64,000 bases of DNA from Saururus chinensis (lineage: Eukaryota > Streptophyta > Magnoliopsida > Piperales > Saururaceae): positions 43,209,351 to 43,273,350 of the forward strand of contig CP141140.1 of assembly GCA_035235625.1 (NCBI GenBank), in the 5' to 3' direction. This document shows positions 47,572 through 58,603 of this stretch, piece by piece; position 1 is the stretch's first letter; every line of letters begins with the position of its first letter. Made by a program: the position numbers and the translations under genes. The notes below the pieces were generated by a model, which was not told the origin of the DNA, did no database searches, and saw only the letters and a program-made list of their open reading frames with translations.

Positions 47572-48370
47572 CTAAAAAATTTTCTCGTATTCCTCGTTCC
47601 AGATAAACTTCATATCTTTACTGGTTAATTTGGTCAATGGCAGGGCAATCTTGGAAAACCCTTTAATAAATCTCCTATAGTACCCTGCCAAACCTAAGAA
47701 ACTACGAATTTCAGACACTGTTTTAGGCCTTTCCCACCTTAGTACCGCTTCGACCTTAGCTGGATCGACCATCACTCCGTCCTTTGATATAATATGACCA
47801 AGAAAGTTTACTTGATCTAGCCAGAACTCACACTTGCTGAGTTTGGCATAAAGCTTATGTGTACGGAGTATATTCAATACTATTTGAAGATGTTTCCTAT
47901 GGTCATCAACATTTGTGGAGTAAACCAAAATATCATCTATAAATACTATAACAAATCTATCCAGATAAGCATGGAATATCCGATTCATTAGATCCATAAA
48001 GGTAGCTGGGGCATTCGTCAACCCAAAAGGCATAACAAAGAATTCATAATGCCCGTACCTTGTTCGGAAAGCAGTTTTTGAGATATCTTCATCTCAAATT
48101 CTCAGCTGATGATATCCTGATCTAATATTGATTTGAGAAAATATTTTGGCCGATTGTAACTGGTCGAAAAGGTCATCAATACGAGGAAGAGGATATTTAT
48201 TCTTTATTGTTACTCCATTCAACTTTCGATAATTGATACATAATCGGAGAGATCCATCTTTTTTCTTCACAAAAAGCACTGGTGCTCCCCAAGGAGAGAC
48301 GCTTGGACGGATAAATCCTTTGTCTAGAAGGTCTTAAAGTTGTTCCTTTAATTCTTTAAGCTCAGCTAGA
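47572..48370 (-). pseudogene. Gypsy reverse transcriptase
   Basis: RT reads [48 protein letters not shown], a stop, then [37 protein letters not shown] (YXDD-type box) and [19 protein letters not shown]. The first catalytic Asp of the (K)IDLRSGYHQ box is Asn here, and stops separate the blocks, so the enzyme is dead. Confidence 0.8.
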
Positions 48371-48390
48371 CCCATTCTATAGGGTGCTTT

Positions 48391-49173
48391 CTAAATAGGA
48401 GTGGTACCTGGGAGAAGCTCAATACTAAACTTAACTTCTCTTTCAGGTGGTAGACCGGGCAATTCATCTGGGAAAACATCAACAAAGTCCCGTACTGTGT
48501 CTATCTCATCCAAATTTATCTCTTTTACCTCCTTTGTGATAACAATAGCAAGAAATGCCCAACATCCTTGGCTCATTAATTTTTGTGCTTTAGTGGCTGA
48601 TATAAAACAAGAGATTGTTTTATCTTGAATTCCTTGGAACACAATGTTTCCTTTTCCAAAGACTACTTTCTTTTTACCACAATCTACTATGGCTCTATGT
48701 GTAGTTAACCAATCCATGCCGAGGATAATATCAAAGTCAGTTATCTTTAGTAAAACTAGGTTAGCACTCAGCCGATTGTTACCTATCTGAACTGACACCT
48801 CTTTAAGAAACTCTTGTGTTAATAAAGAGTCTCCTATAGGTGTTGCAACTTCTAGTATAAAAGGTAACTTCAAAACTTGATCTTCCATATTTAAAGCAAA
48901 TTCAACTGATATAAATGAATGTGTAGAGTCTGGATCTATCAAAACTTTAGCTAATCGATCAGAGACAAGAAGAGTACCTTCCACGACAGCATTTGAGGCA
49001 TGAGCTTCCTCACTTGTGATGGCGTATACTTGCCCCGGAATTTCAGCCTTTTGTTCGGTTTGAGGCTCATTTCTTGTATGCTTCCTTGGGCAGTCTCTAG
49101 CAAAGTGACCCTCAGCTCCACACACAAAGCATAGATTATTCCTCCTCTTACAGGGTTGCCCCGGGTGAAACAA
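48391..49173 (-). pseudogene. Gypsy zinc knuckle and aspartic protease
   Basis: Zinc knuckle CFVCGAEGHFARDC (49,090-49,131), fitting CX2CX4HX4C. The protease active site reads VLIDPDSTHSFIS, where Tekay elements normally have DPGSTHSFIS, so Gly has become Asp. Also ILGMDWL (flap-distal ILGMDWL signature) and the RT lead-in FPDELPGLPPEREVKFSIEL before a stop. This is the longest open frame of the element (260 codons). Confidence 0.8.
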
Positions 49174-49185
49174 TTTACATATGGG

Positions 49186-50103
49186 TCATGGGGTTCCTCC
49201 CCTGCTCTGCTGATATTGTTGTTGGGGTTGTGGCTGATAAGGTCGAGCTGGCTGGGTAGGTGCACCTCCAGAGTAGTTAAAGCCTCTCTTGTTGTTAGGG
49301 CGTCTGAAACTACAATTTTTCCAAGCTTCCTTCTGTTCTACCAATGCTCTTTGTTGATCGCGCTCTGCCACATAGGCAATCTCCACCGCTTGACTCAAAG
49401 TAGTGGGTTGCAGAATTACTACTTGAGCTCTTAATTCAGGTTTTAATCCTGAGACAAATCTGGTGGCATGAGATAATTCTGCAGTGCATGTTCCCAAGGC
49501 AAAGCGCTGCAACTAAGTAAATTTGGTCACATACTCCCATACTGAGAAACTTCCTTGCTTCAATTCCATGAATTCCAACTCTTTTTGTTGCCTCATATGG
49601 AGTGGAAAATAATTGTCATAGAAAGCTTCTTTGAAATCTTTCCAAGAGACTTGCTGAACCTCCACAAATTTAGTCTCCTTGATTATGGTCCACCAATGAT
49701 CTGCCTCTCCCAAGAAGACAAATGTTCCAAGGGTAATCTTTTTATTCTCAGGTACTTCCATCGCTTCAAAAATCTTCTCAATTTCTTTTATCCACTTTTC
49801 TGCCTCCTTCGGTTCTCCTTCACCCAAGAAGGTGGGGGCAATTTTCTTAAACCGTTCAGCCAAATTATTCTCTCCCTTACTCTTGCCAGATGAGTTATCA
49901 CTAAAGGGATTTGGAGAAGGTTGTGCTGGTGGCAAAGAAAGAGTAGGGTAATAACCTTGCTCAGCTAAGCGTTGAGCAAGATTTTGTAGCAACACACTCA
50001 TAGCTTCGGGTGCTACTCCGCTTCCCGATTCAGACAGGGTTGGTGCAGCCAAATTATTATTTGGAGTTTGCGGCTCTTGACTAGATTGTTGTGATGACGA
50101 CAT
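49186..50103 (-). pseudogene. Gypsy gag
   Basis: Starts MSSSQQSSQEPQTPN at 50,103 and carries the retrotransposon gag domain: FKKIAPTFLGEGEPKEAEKW, LGEADHWW, WKDFKEAFYDNYFP, ELKQGSFSVWEYVTKF, a stop, then FVSGLKPELRA and a Gln/Pro/Arg-rich tail. In-frame stops at 49,513-49,515 (after KFT) and 49,186-49,188 (TGA after GGTP) interrupt what would be a continuous gag up to the zinc knuckle. Both fit C-to-T change at CAG and CGA codons. Confidence 0.8.
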
Positions 50104-50214
50104 CTAAGTTCAAAAAGATGGTTTAAAGTTATGCTAAGTCTACTTATCTAAATGAATTGTAGTGATAGAAATCATTTATTTCTTCACTTTATGTATTTAT
50201 AGACAGAATTTCCT

Positions 50215-50228
50215 GGGCTCTAATACCA
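50215..50228 (-). other. Primer-binding site, initiator tRNA-Met type
   Basis: The minus strand reads TGGTATTAGAGCCC, one mismatch from the iMet site TGGTATCAGAGCC, two bases inside the LTR. Confidence 0.8.
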
Positions 50229-50230
50229 AC

Positions 50231-52193
50231 TGTCACGACCTGAGATTTTATAAAATATATAGAGTTATAAAGTAAAGTCAGTGCTTGCTCGGGTCACAAC
50301 CATACATAGATAACCATAATCGTAACAAGAAATATTTTATTCCCCAAGAAATATATTGTCTGTGTACAAATACATAAGTAAAGATATAAACAAGTTTTCT
50401 CAAGCGAAAAATATAAAGATATACTTAGAAAACTATTGGTGTGATCGTATACTCTGTGGTCACCAGTTGAAGCTTCCAAAAAGTATCTTTTACTGCTTTC
50501 TTTTACACCCGTCTATTCCACACTGGGCCCTGCAAGGTCTGGGGGGTGGTGAGTATTTTAAACTACTCAGTAGGGGTACTCATCCTATTAGACATAAATA
50601 TAACACTTGGTAGTTTGTGAATTACAAGGTAAATGGACAATACTTTTCAAAAAAACTGTAAGGGTGTGCCTCTTACCCAAAAACTTCCCAAGGGCTTCTT
50701 CCTACGTATCGAAGATGTTTCTAGGGTTTGTATTACTATTAAAGAGTTTGTTGTGGGTACAAAGCAGCGGCCTCTTACTCCTCTACAAATTTTTTGTAAA
50801 ACACTCCGTGCTTGTAAAGGGAAGAGCCACCCGTGCTCATGGGGCGCCGGGATCTAGAGAGCATAGAGTTTTCCCATGATACTCTCTACCCTAGCGCGCG
50901 TAACCTTGATAGTTGCCCTTCGTTAGGGGCTCACCAGGCTAATGTGTGTACCGTGTATCCGATTCGAAACCGGATTTTCCTGTGTACTCTTAATTATAGA
51001 ACTCTATCGGTACGTCTACCAATTTGAGTTCCAACAATTAAACCTCTTATATACCCAACTCAAAGAAGAATTTCCTTCTACGAAGATCAATCTTTCAAAA
51101 TCCTAGCCTCACCTTTACAAGTCATGGTCGTGTTACTGACAACGATTATAAAGATAGGGCTAGTCGCTCGTTCCAACGAGACAGTTACCCCTTCTCTAGC
51201 TCATCTTAGTAACTCGGTGGTCATGATTGTACGTATTTTCTAAAATTATTTTGATAGAGCAACAATTTCATGAAAACCGTCTTTCAATCTTACTGTACTT
51301 TAAAATAATGGCGAAGCTAGATTTTCTTTACATCACATATAACAGAAAGCATAATTCCTAATTAAATTCAAAAGATAAACACTTAATAAATCAAGTATAC
51401 GAGGCAATTATAAAACATACACTGAAAGTAACTAAAATTATTCATATAAACTTTTAAAGACAACCAATGTAAGTCATAAAGAGGATAAAAGCCCCTACCT
51501 CGATTTTCAAGCGAGAAAATAAATGATACTCCGAGTAGGCTGAAATTAAATAGCAGATTTCAGGGCTATGGTGATCTCAAAATAGAAAAATAACTTCACC
51601 ATGACGTTCAGCACGCTTGATTTTGGTAGAAACACTTCTTAAATTACTTAAATCGAACTTAAAACGAAGAAGAAATGAAGAAAAGAAGTTTTGAAATGAA
51701 CTAAAGGAGAATTGGCGACTATTTATAGTAAAAAAGACAGTAGCACGCGTCTGACGCGTGTCAGATGCATCACTGACACGCATCTAACACACGTCAGTTT
51801 TCTAAAGCACATTTCTGACGCACATCAGCATTCTAACATGTGCATCTGATGCACGTCAGATTTCTGGCGTGTTTTTCTTTATATTATTATTAATTTTTAT
51901 ATATATCTTAAAAGTCTTATATCTTTTTATCCCGATATCGAAATTACACGTTCTTTATACCGATAGACTCGTATTAATGAGCCCTTCGATACTAAACCAA
52001 AATTTGATAGGTTATCTCACATTTTTAAATTGGGTCGTGCCTATATAACACGTTTCCTGAGGTCATAACCTTTCGTCCCGACCTCCATTTCATGTGTTCT
52101 TAGGTTCATTACGCTCGTCTCATTAAGCTCTATTTAATATACTTCACATATAAAAATTATAAAAAAAGTACTTAAAAACTTAGGGATATTACA
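50231..52193 (-). repeat. Right (5') LTR of the gypsy element
   Basis: 1,963 bp, with a TATA box CTATAAATAG on the minus strand at 51,719-51,728 and a TGACG-repeat block at 51,738-51,870. This would be the transcribing promoter. Confidence 0.92.
51719..51728 (-). promoter_or_regulatory. TATA box of the gypsy 5' LTR
   Basis: Perfect CTATAAATAG on the element strand, conserved in the other LTR. Confidence 0.65.
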
Positions 52194-52198
52194 ATAAG
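52194..52198. other. Target-site duplication ATAAG (right copy, gypsy)
   Basis: Matches 44,136-44,140. Confidence 0.85.
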
Positions 52199-53400
52199 TC
52201 ATGGCATACATCAAGTTGTCAATAGCTTATACATATGGCATTGACTCTAGCCGAAGTCTGTCTTCCTCTGTCCAAGGAGTCATACTCTTGGATAACACAA
52301 TCCCCATGTATATAGGGGATTCAATAGTTTAGCCACGTCTTCTATCTCAAACTAGGTTTTAAGTATTTCTTTAAACTGATAATTATACTTAAGTCATTCC
52401 ACATCAAGAGTATGTCATCTACATAAAATGACAACATCATGTACCTAGTCCCATCCTATAGGGTATAAACACAATGATCATATTTATTCACTATGAGCCC
52501 ATATTCATTAATCACCTTATAAAAAGTGAAGTACCATTACTATAGAGATTGTTTATGGCCATACAATGATTTTATTAGCTTCCACACCTTATGTTCCTAT
52601 CCAAGAACTACAAAACCCTTGGGTTGTTCTATGTAAATCTCCTCCTCTAAATCTCTATTTAGGAAGATACTCTTTACATCTATCTAATGCAGCCCTAAAT
52701 CAATGTAAACAACACTTGGTAAGAGACATTTTATTGAGTCAGATCTTGACACAGGCAAGTATGCCTTCTTAAAGTTCATCTCATACACTTGGGTGAATGC
52801 TTTAGCTACTAATTTCACTTTCGGCTTGTCTATTGACCCGTATGGCTTAAGCTTCTTTTTGAAGATCCATTTAGACTATATGGGCTTCTGCCTTTCTAGT
52901 GGATCCACTATCTCCCAAACCTTATTCTTTAGTATTGAATCTATTTCCTCTTGAAAAGCATTATGTCATTCTTGAGTCTCTGGAAGACTCAAAGCTTACT
53001 TAGGATAATTGGGTCATCTAGAATATGTTCATCTAATATGACATTGTCTTTCTGTAGCATTGTATAAATGTCCATCAATTGTGTTGAAGGTTTTCTTTCC
53101 CTCAATGCCCTTAGTTTCTCTCTGTTTTGATTTTGACCTAATCCAATTATTTTCTCAGGGGTAATATAGGATCAGTCTCTTTTACTATCTCAAATAAACC
53201 TACTCTTTTATTACGTATTTCAGGATTTAAATCTTCTTCTAAGAAATAAATATCACTAAATTCTATAGCCCCACTGTCTCATCCGTGTGTGAACTACGAA
53301 TCTTTACCCCTTAAGAGTGATCAAAGTACCTAATAAAGCTCCACTTTATAGTCTTAGTCCAACTTAGTCCTATGTTGGTTTGACACCTTTACCTGTGCAA
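52199..53400 (-). pseudogene. copia reverse transcriptase, 5' part
   Basis: Minus-strand RT with the catalytic FYVDDI box at about 52,408-52,425 (plus-strand tatgtcatctacataaaa). Upstream are pieces with stops, such as the region at 52.85-52.99 kb encoding the KW/F..HNA..EE..S block. The rest of the domain lies beyond the gypsy insertion at 44.1 kb. Frames are broken repeatedly. Confidence 0.6.
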
Positions 53401-53418
53401 TGGACACCCACACTCTAT

Positions 53419-54065
53419 GATGTCCTAAGCATGGGCATTGTCCCATCTATAACTCATAAGCTATCCATTAGACTACCTTTGTGGGTACACGATTAAGGAT
53501 AAGCATCCTATTACGCCTTTCTTCCACTCCATTTTGTTATGGGGTGTAGGAGAGTGTATATTAATGCAATATCCCTTGATGATGTCCTAATCTTGGGCGT
53601 CAACCCTTCCATAGCTCATAAGGTGTCCGTTGGACTACCGTTGTGAGTACACGATTAAGGATATATACAAAGGTATTTAAAGCTTCACCTTAAAATTTGG
53701 TTCATAATTCAAAGTGATTTATCATAGACTGACCATGTCCATAAATGTCCTATTACACCTTTCTGCCACTCCATTTTGCTATGGAGTGTAGGGGAGTGTG
53801 TATTGATGCAATATTCCCTGATGATGTCCTAACCTTGGGCGTCAACCCTTCCATAACTCATAAGGTGTAAGTTGAACTACCTTTGTAGGTACACGATTAA
53901 GGATGTACACGATGGTATTTAAAGCTTCACGCCAAAATTTGTTTCCTAATTCATAGTGATTTATCATGGATCTGACCATGTCTATAAGTGTCCTATTATG
54001 TCTTTTTGCCATTCCATTTTGTTGTGGAGTGGAGGGGAGTGTGTATTGATGCATTATTCCTTGAA
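53419..54065 (-). repeat. Tandem triplication inside the copia integrase
   Basis: Units start gatgtcctaa at 53,419, 53,581 and 53,823; the last two are 242 bp apart. Each ends with the segment that encodes, on the minus strand, the YTLPSTPQQNG / RHNRTL integrase block. The first unit has an internal deletion of about 80 bp. The copies differ by scattered substitutions. Confidence 0.85.
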
Positions 54066-54500
54066 TGGTTCAATAATCTTTAAATAGATCAAAGGTATAC
54101 TTGCCACCCCTGTCAATCTTTTAAACTTTAACCTTTATGCCTAACTGGGTTTCTACCTTAGTTTTAAATTCCTTAAATTTATCTAAGACATCAAATTTTA
54201 TGTCTATAAAATACATATACTTGTATCTTGAATAATCATCTATAAAAGCTATAAAGTAGGTATGCATATGTGGGTCTGAACATTTCTACCTCTAATAGTT
54301 CATTTTCCCTTTGTCCCTTTTGGAAGGATTGCAAGCTCATCTTCCCCAATAAGAAATCCTCACGCACATGTAGGAATTTGGATATCTTGGGTAATAACCC
54401 TGCATTCGAAATTCTATGTAGCTTATTTACATTGACATGGCACAACCGCATGTGCCAAAGTAATCCATCATCCAAAGACAAGACAAATTATACAAATGAG
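53823..54500 (-). pseudogene. copia GAG-pre-integrase and integrase
   Basis: GAG-pre-integrase domain LLWHMRLCHVNVNKLHRISN (54,400-54,465; the HH of the HHCC finger), then after breaks the integrase core end HQYTLPSTPQQNGMAKRHNR and RSMINHYELGNKFWREALNT with YILNRVPTK and PYELWKG (54,054-53,842). The catalytic region between them carries stops. Confidence 0.7.
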
Positions 54501-54501
54501 G

Positions 54502-54870
54502 CTAATTCATTAAAAATAAATGAGTCAGAAATATCCAGACAATATAATTATCATCTAAAATAGTTGTAAATAAAATAGAGCCACCCTTGCCCACTATGGC
54601 TTCGTTCCCTTCGAATCTAACCTCAAATCCCTTCATAGTGAGAACAGAAATGGAGATCAGATTTCTCCTAATGGAGGGAGCAAACAGCACATCAATTAAG
54701 ACAATAGTTGACCCTTCCTTCAGAGGAATCCTATATGTCCCTATTGCCTCCACATCGCAGTAGGTGTTGTTTTCCATATAGACCTTATTCTGTCTAGATA
54801 AAAGATTGATCATCTCAACCCTAGAGCCCCTAGAAAGTGACATATTGGCTATGGCTTCAGAGTCTAGTCA
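54502..54870 (-). pseudogene. copia protease region
   Basis: Minus-strand frame with GTYRIPLKEGSTIVLIDVLF then APSIRRNLISISVLTMKGFEV, the typical region between the copia protease active site (V.Y.P.LR.NLIS...L) and the integrase. The DSGA active site itself should lie just upstream near 54,870, where the frame is broken. Confidence 0.65.
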
Positions 54871-55800
54871 CCAAGTCTTCTCTTTGACATTAGCGATCAT
54901 AACCTCATAAATAACATAGACTATCACTTTGTTCTTGCCTTTGTTGTTTCTGTTAGTCTGGTCGTCCTTTTGGGTACAAATTGCGTGGAAGTGGCCCACC
55001 TGGCTACACTTAAAACAAGTACCTTGAGAATTGTTATTCCCCTTGCCATTTTTTTTATTTTGTAGCTTTTTTCCCATTCTCTTTTTCTTTTATTCTGTAG
55101 CTTTTTTCCCATTCTCTTGAAGGCTTTCTTCATTAAAGGTCCAGGCTCCTGTTCACCTTTTTTTTCACCTTTAGTATTATGTGCTAGGTTGGCAATAGCA
55201 GTCCCTAAAGCATTAACATAGCTCATCCTTTCTTGCTCAAGCATAAGCTTGGCAGTCAGAGCCTCCATTATCAGCTTCTAGTCATTCATATTGAGGTAAA
55301 CTACTACACTCTCCCAGGAATCAGGGAGGTTGTCCAATAACACTAGAACTCCCTTAGAGATGGGGTAATCCAGGGCCTCCAGGTTGTCAACTATAATAGA
55401 CATGGCACTAAAGTGCTCATTTACATCATTTCCCTATCTCATCCTTGAGTTCTAATAATTAGTGTAACATCCACTTATGAGCCTCTATATGCTCCCCATA
55501 CCTCACAGAGATTGCCTTAAGCATCTCTTTTACAATCTTAAATTTTTCAAAGATTCTCACCATCTTTGGCTCTATGAATGTCTAAATGGTAAACCAAGCC
55601 TTGTGACCATCCTTTAGCTTTTTATAAGTTTTCTTCTTAGCAGCAGTGCAATTCTTTGGGCAGGGCTCAATGACTTGTTCCATGACATAAGCAAATTCAG
55701 ATAGAGTAAGGATATAGCCTATCCGCCTCTTCCTCACCATATAATTGTCTACATTTAACTTTTCAGTCTTCCCCAACTCGTAAGTAACCATTTTTTATGC
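54871..55800 (-). pseudogene. copia gag with zinc knuckle
   Basis: The gag start is near 55,791 (MVTYELGKTEKLNVDNY). The middle part is broken by stops. A polybasic segment precedes the knuckle CFKCSQVGHFHAIC (54,976-55,017), fitting CX2CX4HX4C. A 30-odd-bp duplication (tttttcccattctctt at about 55,065 and 55,104) gives two similar basic segments just before the knuckle. Confidence 0.7.
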
Positions 55801-56675
55801 CATAATACATGAAAAATAACTACAAAATAAGATAATGACACAAAGGAATAAATATCACGAGATGGCCAACAACTACTTTATTGTTTATGTATTTAACTCA
55901 TTTATTCTAAATCACAACAAGGAATAAGTGTGTTTTATGCTGAATGAATCAATATAATTGCATATAGTTTAGACTTAAATCATAAGCAAGTTGTCTAACC
56001 TACCCTTAACCCCTTAAGGTAAGTTTAATCTAATATGCAATTACTTATTCCAATGTGTTATGCCACCTATTAGGCACATATAATAGCAAGAAAATACATA
56101 TTAATAATTCTAAAAAATAAAATTTCTGTCCAAGCAAAAGATGGTGTGAAATGACCAAATTAGCCCTAGGGCTAGTTCGGTCTTTTTACACTTATGATCA
56201 CACCAAACCCAATCGCTTAATAATTAATCAAATAGAACTTAAAAATTTATGTAAGATTATTATCTATATTCTGGACAGAAAAACAAATATTCCTTATGAA
56301 TTAACCAAAATGCCCGTAAGGCTAGTTTGGTCAATTTCTACCAATTTCTAATCCAAATACTTAATCATACATACACAATACAATTAATTATTCAATATGG
56401 ATCAGAAAATAAGTATATTCATGTAGAGTGAAAAGGAATTTTAGTGGAGCACATAAAATCACAAGGGGCAAATTTACCAAATTGCCACTATAGCGTGCCA
56501 ATGCCCAAATAAATTATTAAAATAAACACTTAATTTCACTCTAATCATAAAAGCCCTATCATGGATAAAGCATAAAGAAGTAATTTAGGTTTTTCTCCAA
56601 TTTTGCACACACAAACCCTTAATCGGTAAAGCAAATCACTTTTTTATCAAATCAGAGGCCACAACTCCCTAACTA
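55801..56675 (-). other. Leader region of the copia element
   Basis: AT-rich sequence between the primer site and gag. Two similar phrases, taaccaaa/tgaccaaat tagccctagggctagttcgg (56,150 and 56,300 regions), show an internal repeat. No coding function. Confidence 0.5.
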
Positions 56676-56688
56676 GGCTTTGGTACCA
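56676..56688 (-). other. Primer-binding site of the copia element
   Basis: The minus strand reads TGGTACCAAAGCC, 11 of 13 bases of the initiator tRNA-Met site, one base inside the LTR. Confidence 0.6.
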
Positions 56689-56689
56689 C

Positions 56690-57613
56690 TGATGAGCAGC
56701 ATACAAGTGGAAGCACGTGGCGGGAAGAGCCCTAAGGGTGGTGCCGTGCATAACAATTGAATCTTTAAAATAATATCTTTACATAATCACATGGAAAGCT
56801 ATTCATAAGCAATAAATATGTGCATGATGCTATAGATCAATTAAAATGAAATAAGAAAGTGATACAAACTGACCTTTGGGGCTAATCAACCCCCAGATGC
56901 TTTACTCTTTCAACACTCAATTTAACAATTGAACACCGATTCAATTAAGATAGGAGAAAAATACCTTTATGCTTGTGTAAAACCCTTTAAATCCTTACTT
57001 TGGATTATAGATTCCACTTAGAGTGCCCTAACCCTTTCTTTGAAGTTTCACAATTCCTAAGAAGTTTTTCCTCCTTTGTGCAACACACGAGAGGGAGAAG
57101 GGAGGGAGTGGGGTGGCCAGCCCCTTGTTTTCTCCTTCTTTTGAGCAACACGCCAAGAGGGGAGGGGGTGTGATTGGAAGAGAGAGGAGAAGAGTTTGTT
57201 TGACTCATTAGTATTACCCTACATGAGCTTTATGAATGGTCATATAATTTGAACTTCACTAGATTAACCTAAAAGGCCTGACACAACGGGAGTGGGCTCT
57301 ATTTCTCAAAGACCATAGAGCCTTAAACCCCCTGCATACGGCCAATCTCATGACAGGGTCAACCCCTCACTAACTATTGGTCTGATCAATGACACTAATT
57401 TAAGAATCGGGCCCTACAAAGTGAATATGGGTACCCTAGTCACATACCTAGTGTGCGTATGTAACAAATGTAGATCTCAATTGAATGTGTTATGATGGTT
57501 AATGTGTCAGCATGACCGCCCCCACTCTCCTTCGACCGCTAGCCTATACCGGCTCATCCGAACCGCTAGGGGTGGTGGACTATATGGGATTGACCCCGTA
57601 TCATGGTCCAACT
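56690..57613 (-). repeat. Right (5') LTR of the copia element
   Basis: 924 bp. Compared with the left LTR it lacks about 75 bp around 57,195 that held the TATA box, and about 37 bp between two ATGGTCCA repeats at its end; its last base has changed (ACA to ACT). This is the LTR that would start transcription. Confidence 0.8.
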
Positions 57614-57618
57614 AGATG
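57614..57618. other. Target-site duplication AGATG (right copy, copia)
   Basis: Matches 42,474-42,478. Confidence 0.75.
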
Positions 57619-57841
57619 AAGACTACTATGAAAAAAATTTAACTTAATCAATAAGCTATGCATCACAACTTTGTTTGTCACAAACTTCTCATAGAATTTT
57701 TTCATGAAATAAGAAGATGGTCCCAAAGAATATAGAGTAGAAGACAGTCAAAATTTATAAATTTTTCAAACATATCCGTTGTTCAGCCAATTTTTGGTAA
57801 TGGTAATTACAGTCTAAAGGCAAGTACATATAATGCTTAAC

Positions 57842-57925
57842 ACTCCCTCCATCCCATAAGTGCCAAGATTAGAAAACTTTTGGTTTCCTAATCTAAACAC
57901 TTATTACCGGACAGAAGGAATATAT
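57842..57925. mobile_element. Stowaway-like MITE
   Basis: About 80 bp with inverted ends CTCCCTCCATCCCATAAGTG and its near-complement CACTTATTACCGGACAGAAGG, and a palindromic AT-rich interior (agattagaaaac/gtttcctaatct). It lies next to the nearer candidate first exon of the OPT gene. Confidence 0.65.
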
Positions 57926-58043
57926 GAAATGATACAAGAAACATAGTGATACAGATTGACTCTTATATATATTGACTCCATAAAAAGGGGGGAGGGGATT
58001 AAGTCCATCAAGCTTTTTTCATAATCACGGAAGTTGATCTTAC

Positions 58044-58059
58044 CTGATTCTTGTTCCAT
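58044..58059 (-). CDS. Candidate OPT first exon, proximal copy (coding part)
   Basis: The minus strand encodes M-E-Q-E-S plus one base of the next codon: ATG at 58,059 in good context (AATAATGGA), then donor GAATCAG|gtaaga. Phase 1 fits exon 2, whose first bases AT complete GAT, giving MEQES-DDTNDSPVEQVRLT, the acidic start common in plant OPT proteins. The preceding 44 bases (ATACTC..C..TGG....CCACAAGTC) are conserved with the distal copy, as expected for a shared 5' leader. An acceptor-like ctacag precedes at 58,104. Confidence 0.55.
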
Positions 58060-58587
58060 TATTCCGACTTGTGGTGACCCAGAGGAGAGTATTCTCGTCA
58101 CGCCTGTAGATATAAGAAAAAACAATACAAAGTTCTGGTAAATAAGTGTATTGATAACAATTTCTAGCTACATAAAACTACAAATCGTCAAAACACATTT
58201 TACTCCTATATTGCAAAGCAGGACTGGTCCAAGGATCCAAGCAAAAGTGGCAAAAATACGTAATGAGCCGTGTATAAGCTTCAATTACAGGGAGCAGGAC
58301 CAGTTTGGGGCCTGGTCTTGCAACATGCTCCAAATGAACGGCGTAGAAGATAGCAAATTTACGTAAATTATTCCAACATACCTATTACTGAACCAATCGT
58401 TGAGCATGACAATCCTTGTCTAAAGGCGAGTACATATGATGAAGATAATCAATATGAATAAACTAATTGAACATTGCTCGCTTAACATTTCTATACAAAG
58501 TCATAAAATAAGAGTAAATATTATCGGCACTCAGCCTTCAGATTCCCATAAAAGTTCTAATGACAGTCAGAAGGAAGCAGCGCACAC

Positions 58588-58603
58588 CTGATTCTTCTGC
58601 CAT
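58588..58603 (-). CDS. Candidate OPT first exon, distal copy (coding part)
   Basis: The minus strand encodes M-A-E-E-S plus one base: ATG at 58,603 in the strong context ACCATGGCA, then donor GAATCAG|gtgtgc. Joined to exon 2 it gives MAEES-DDTNDSPVEQ. Homologous to the copy at 58,059 and 544 bp further upstream. If real, the two would be alternative promoters or starts, or one is a decayed duplicate. Confidence 0.5.

Larger units (their letters stand above)
44141..52193 (-). mobile_element. Ty3/gypsy chromovirus (Tekay/Del-like), full length but defective
   Basis: LTRs at 44,141-46,143 and 50,231-52,193 begin TGTCACGACC and end TTACA, flanked by the target duplication ATAAG. The primer site for initiator tRNA-Met (50,215-50,228) and the polypurine tract beside the left LTR fix the minus-strand polarity. 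The interior (46,144-50,230) encodes gag, CCHC, protease, RT, RNase H, integrase and a chromodomain, in the Ty3 order, with stops and a large integrase deletion. It sits in the RT-RNase H region of the copia element, so it is younger. Confidence 0.92.
42479..57613 (-). mobile_element. Ty1/copia retrotransposon, split by a nested gypsy element
   Basis: LTRs lie at 42,479-43,501 and 56,690-57,613, with identical 5-bp target duplications AGATG at 42,474-42,478 and 57,614-57,618. The primer site (56,676-56,688) shows minus-strand polarity. Gag, protease and integrase lie at 55.8-53.4 kb and reverse transcriptase from 53.4 kb to 52.2 kb. The reading then resumes at 44.13-43.5 kb with RNase H, because the 8-kb gypsy element sits between. 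Many stops; inactive. Confidence 0.85.
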
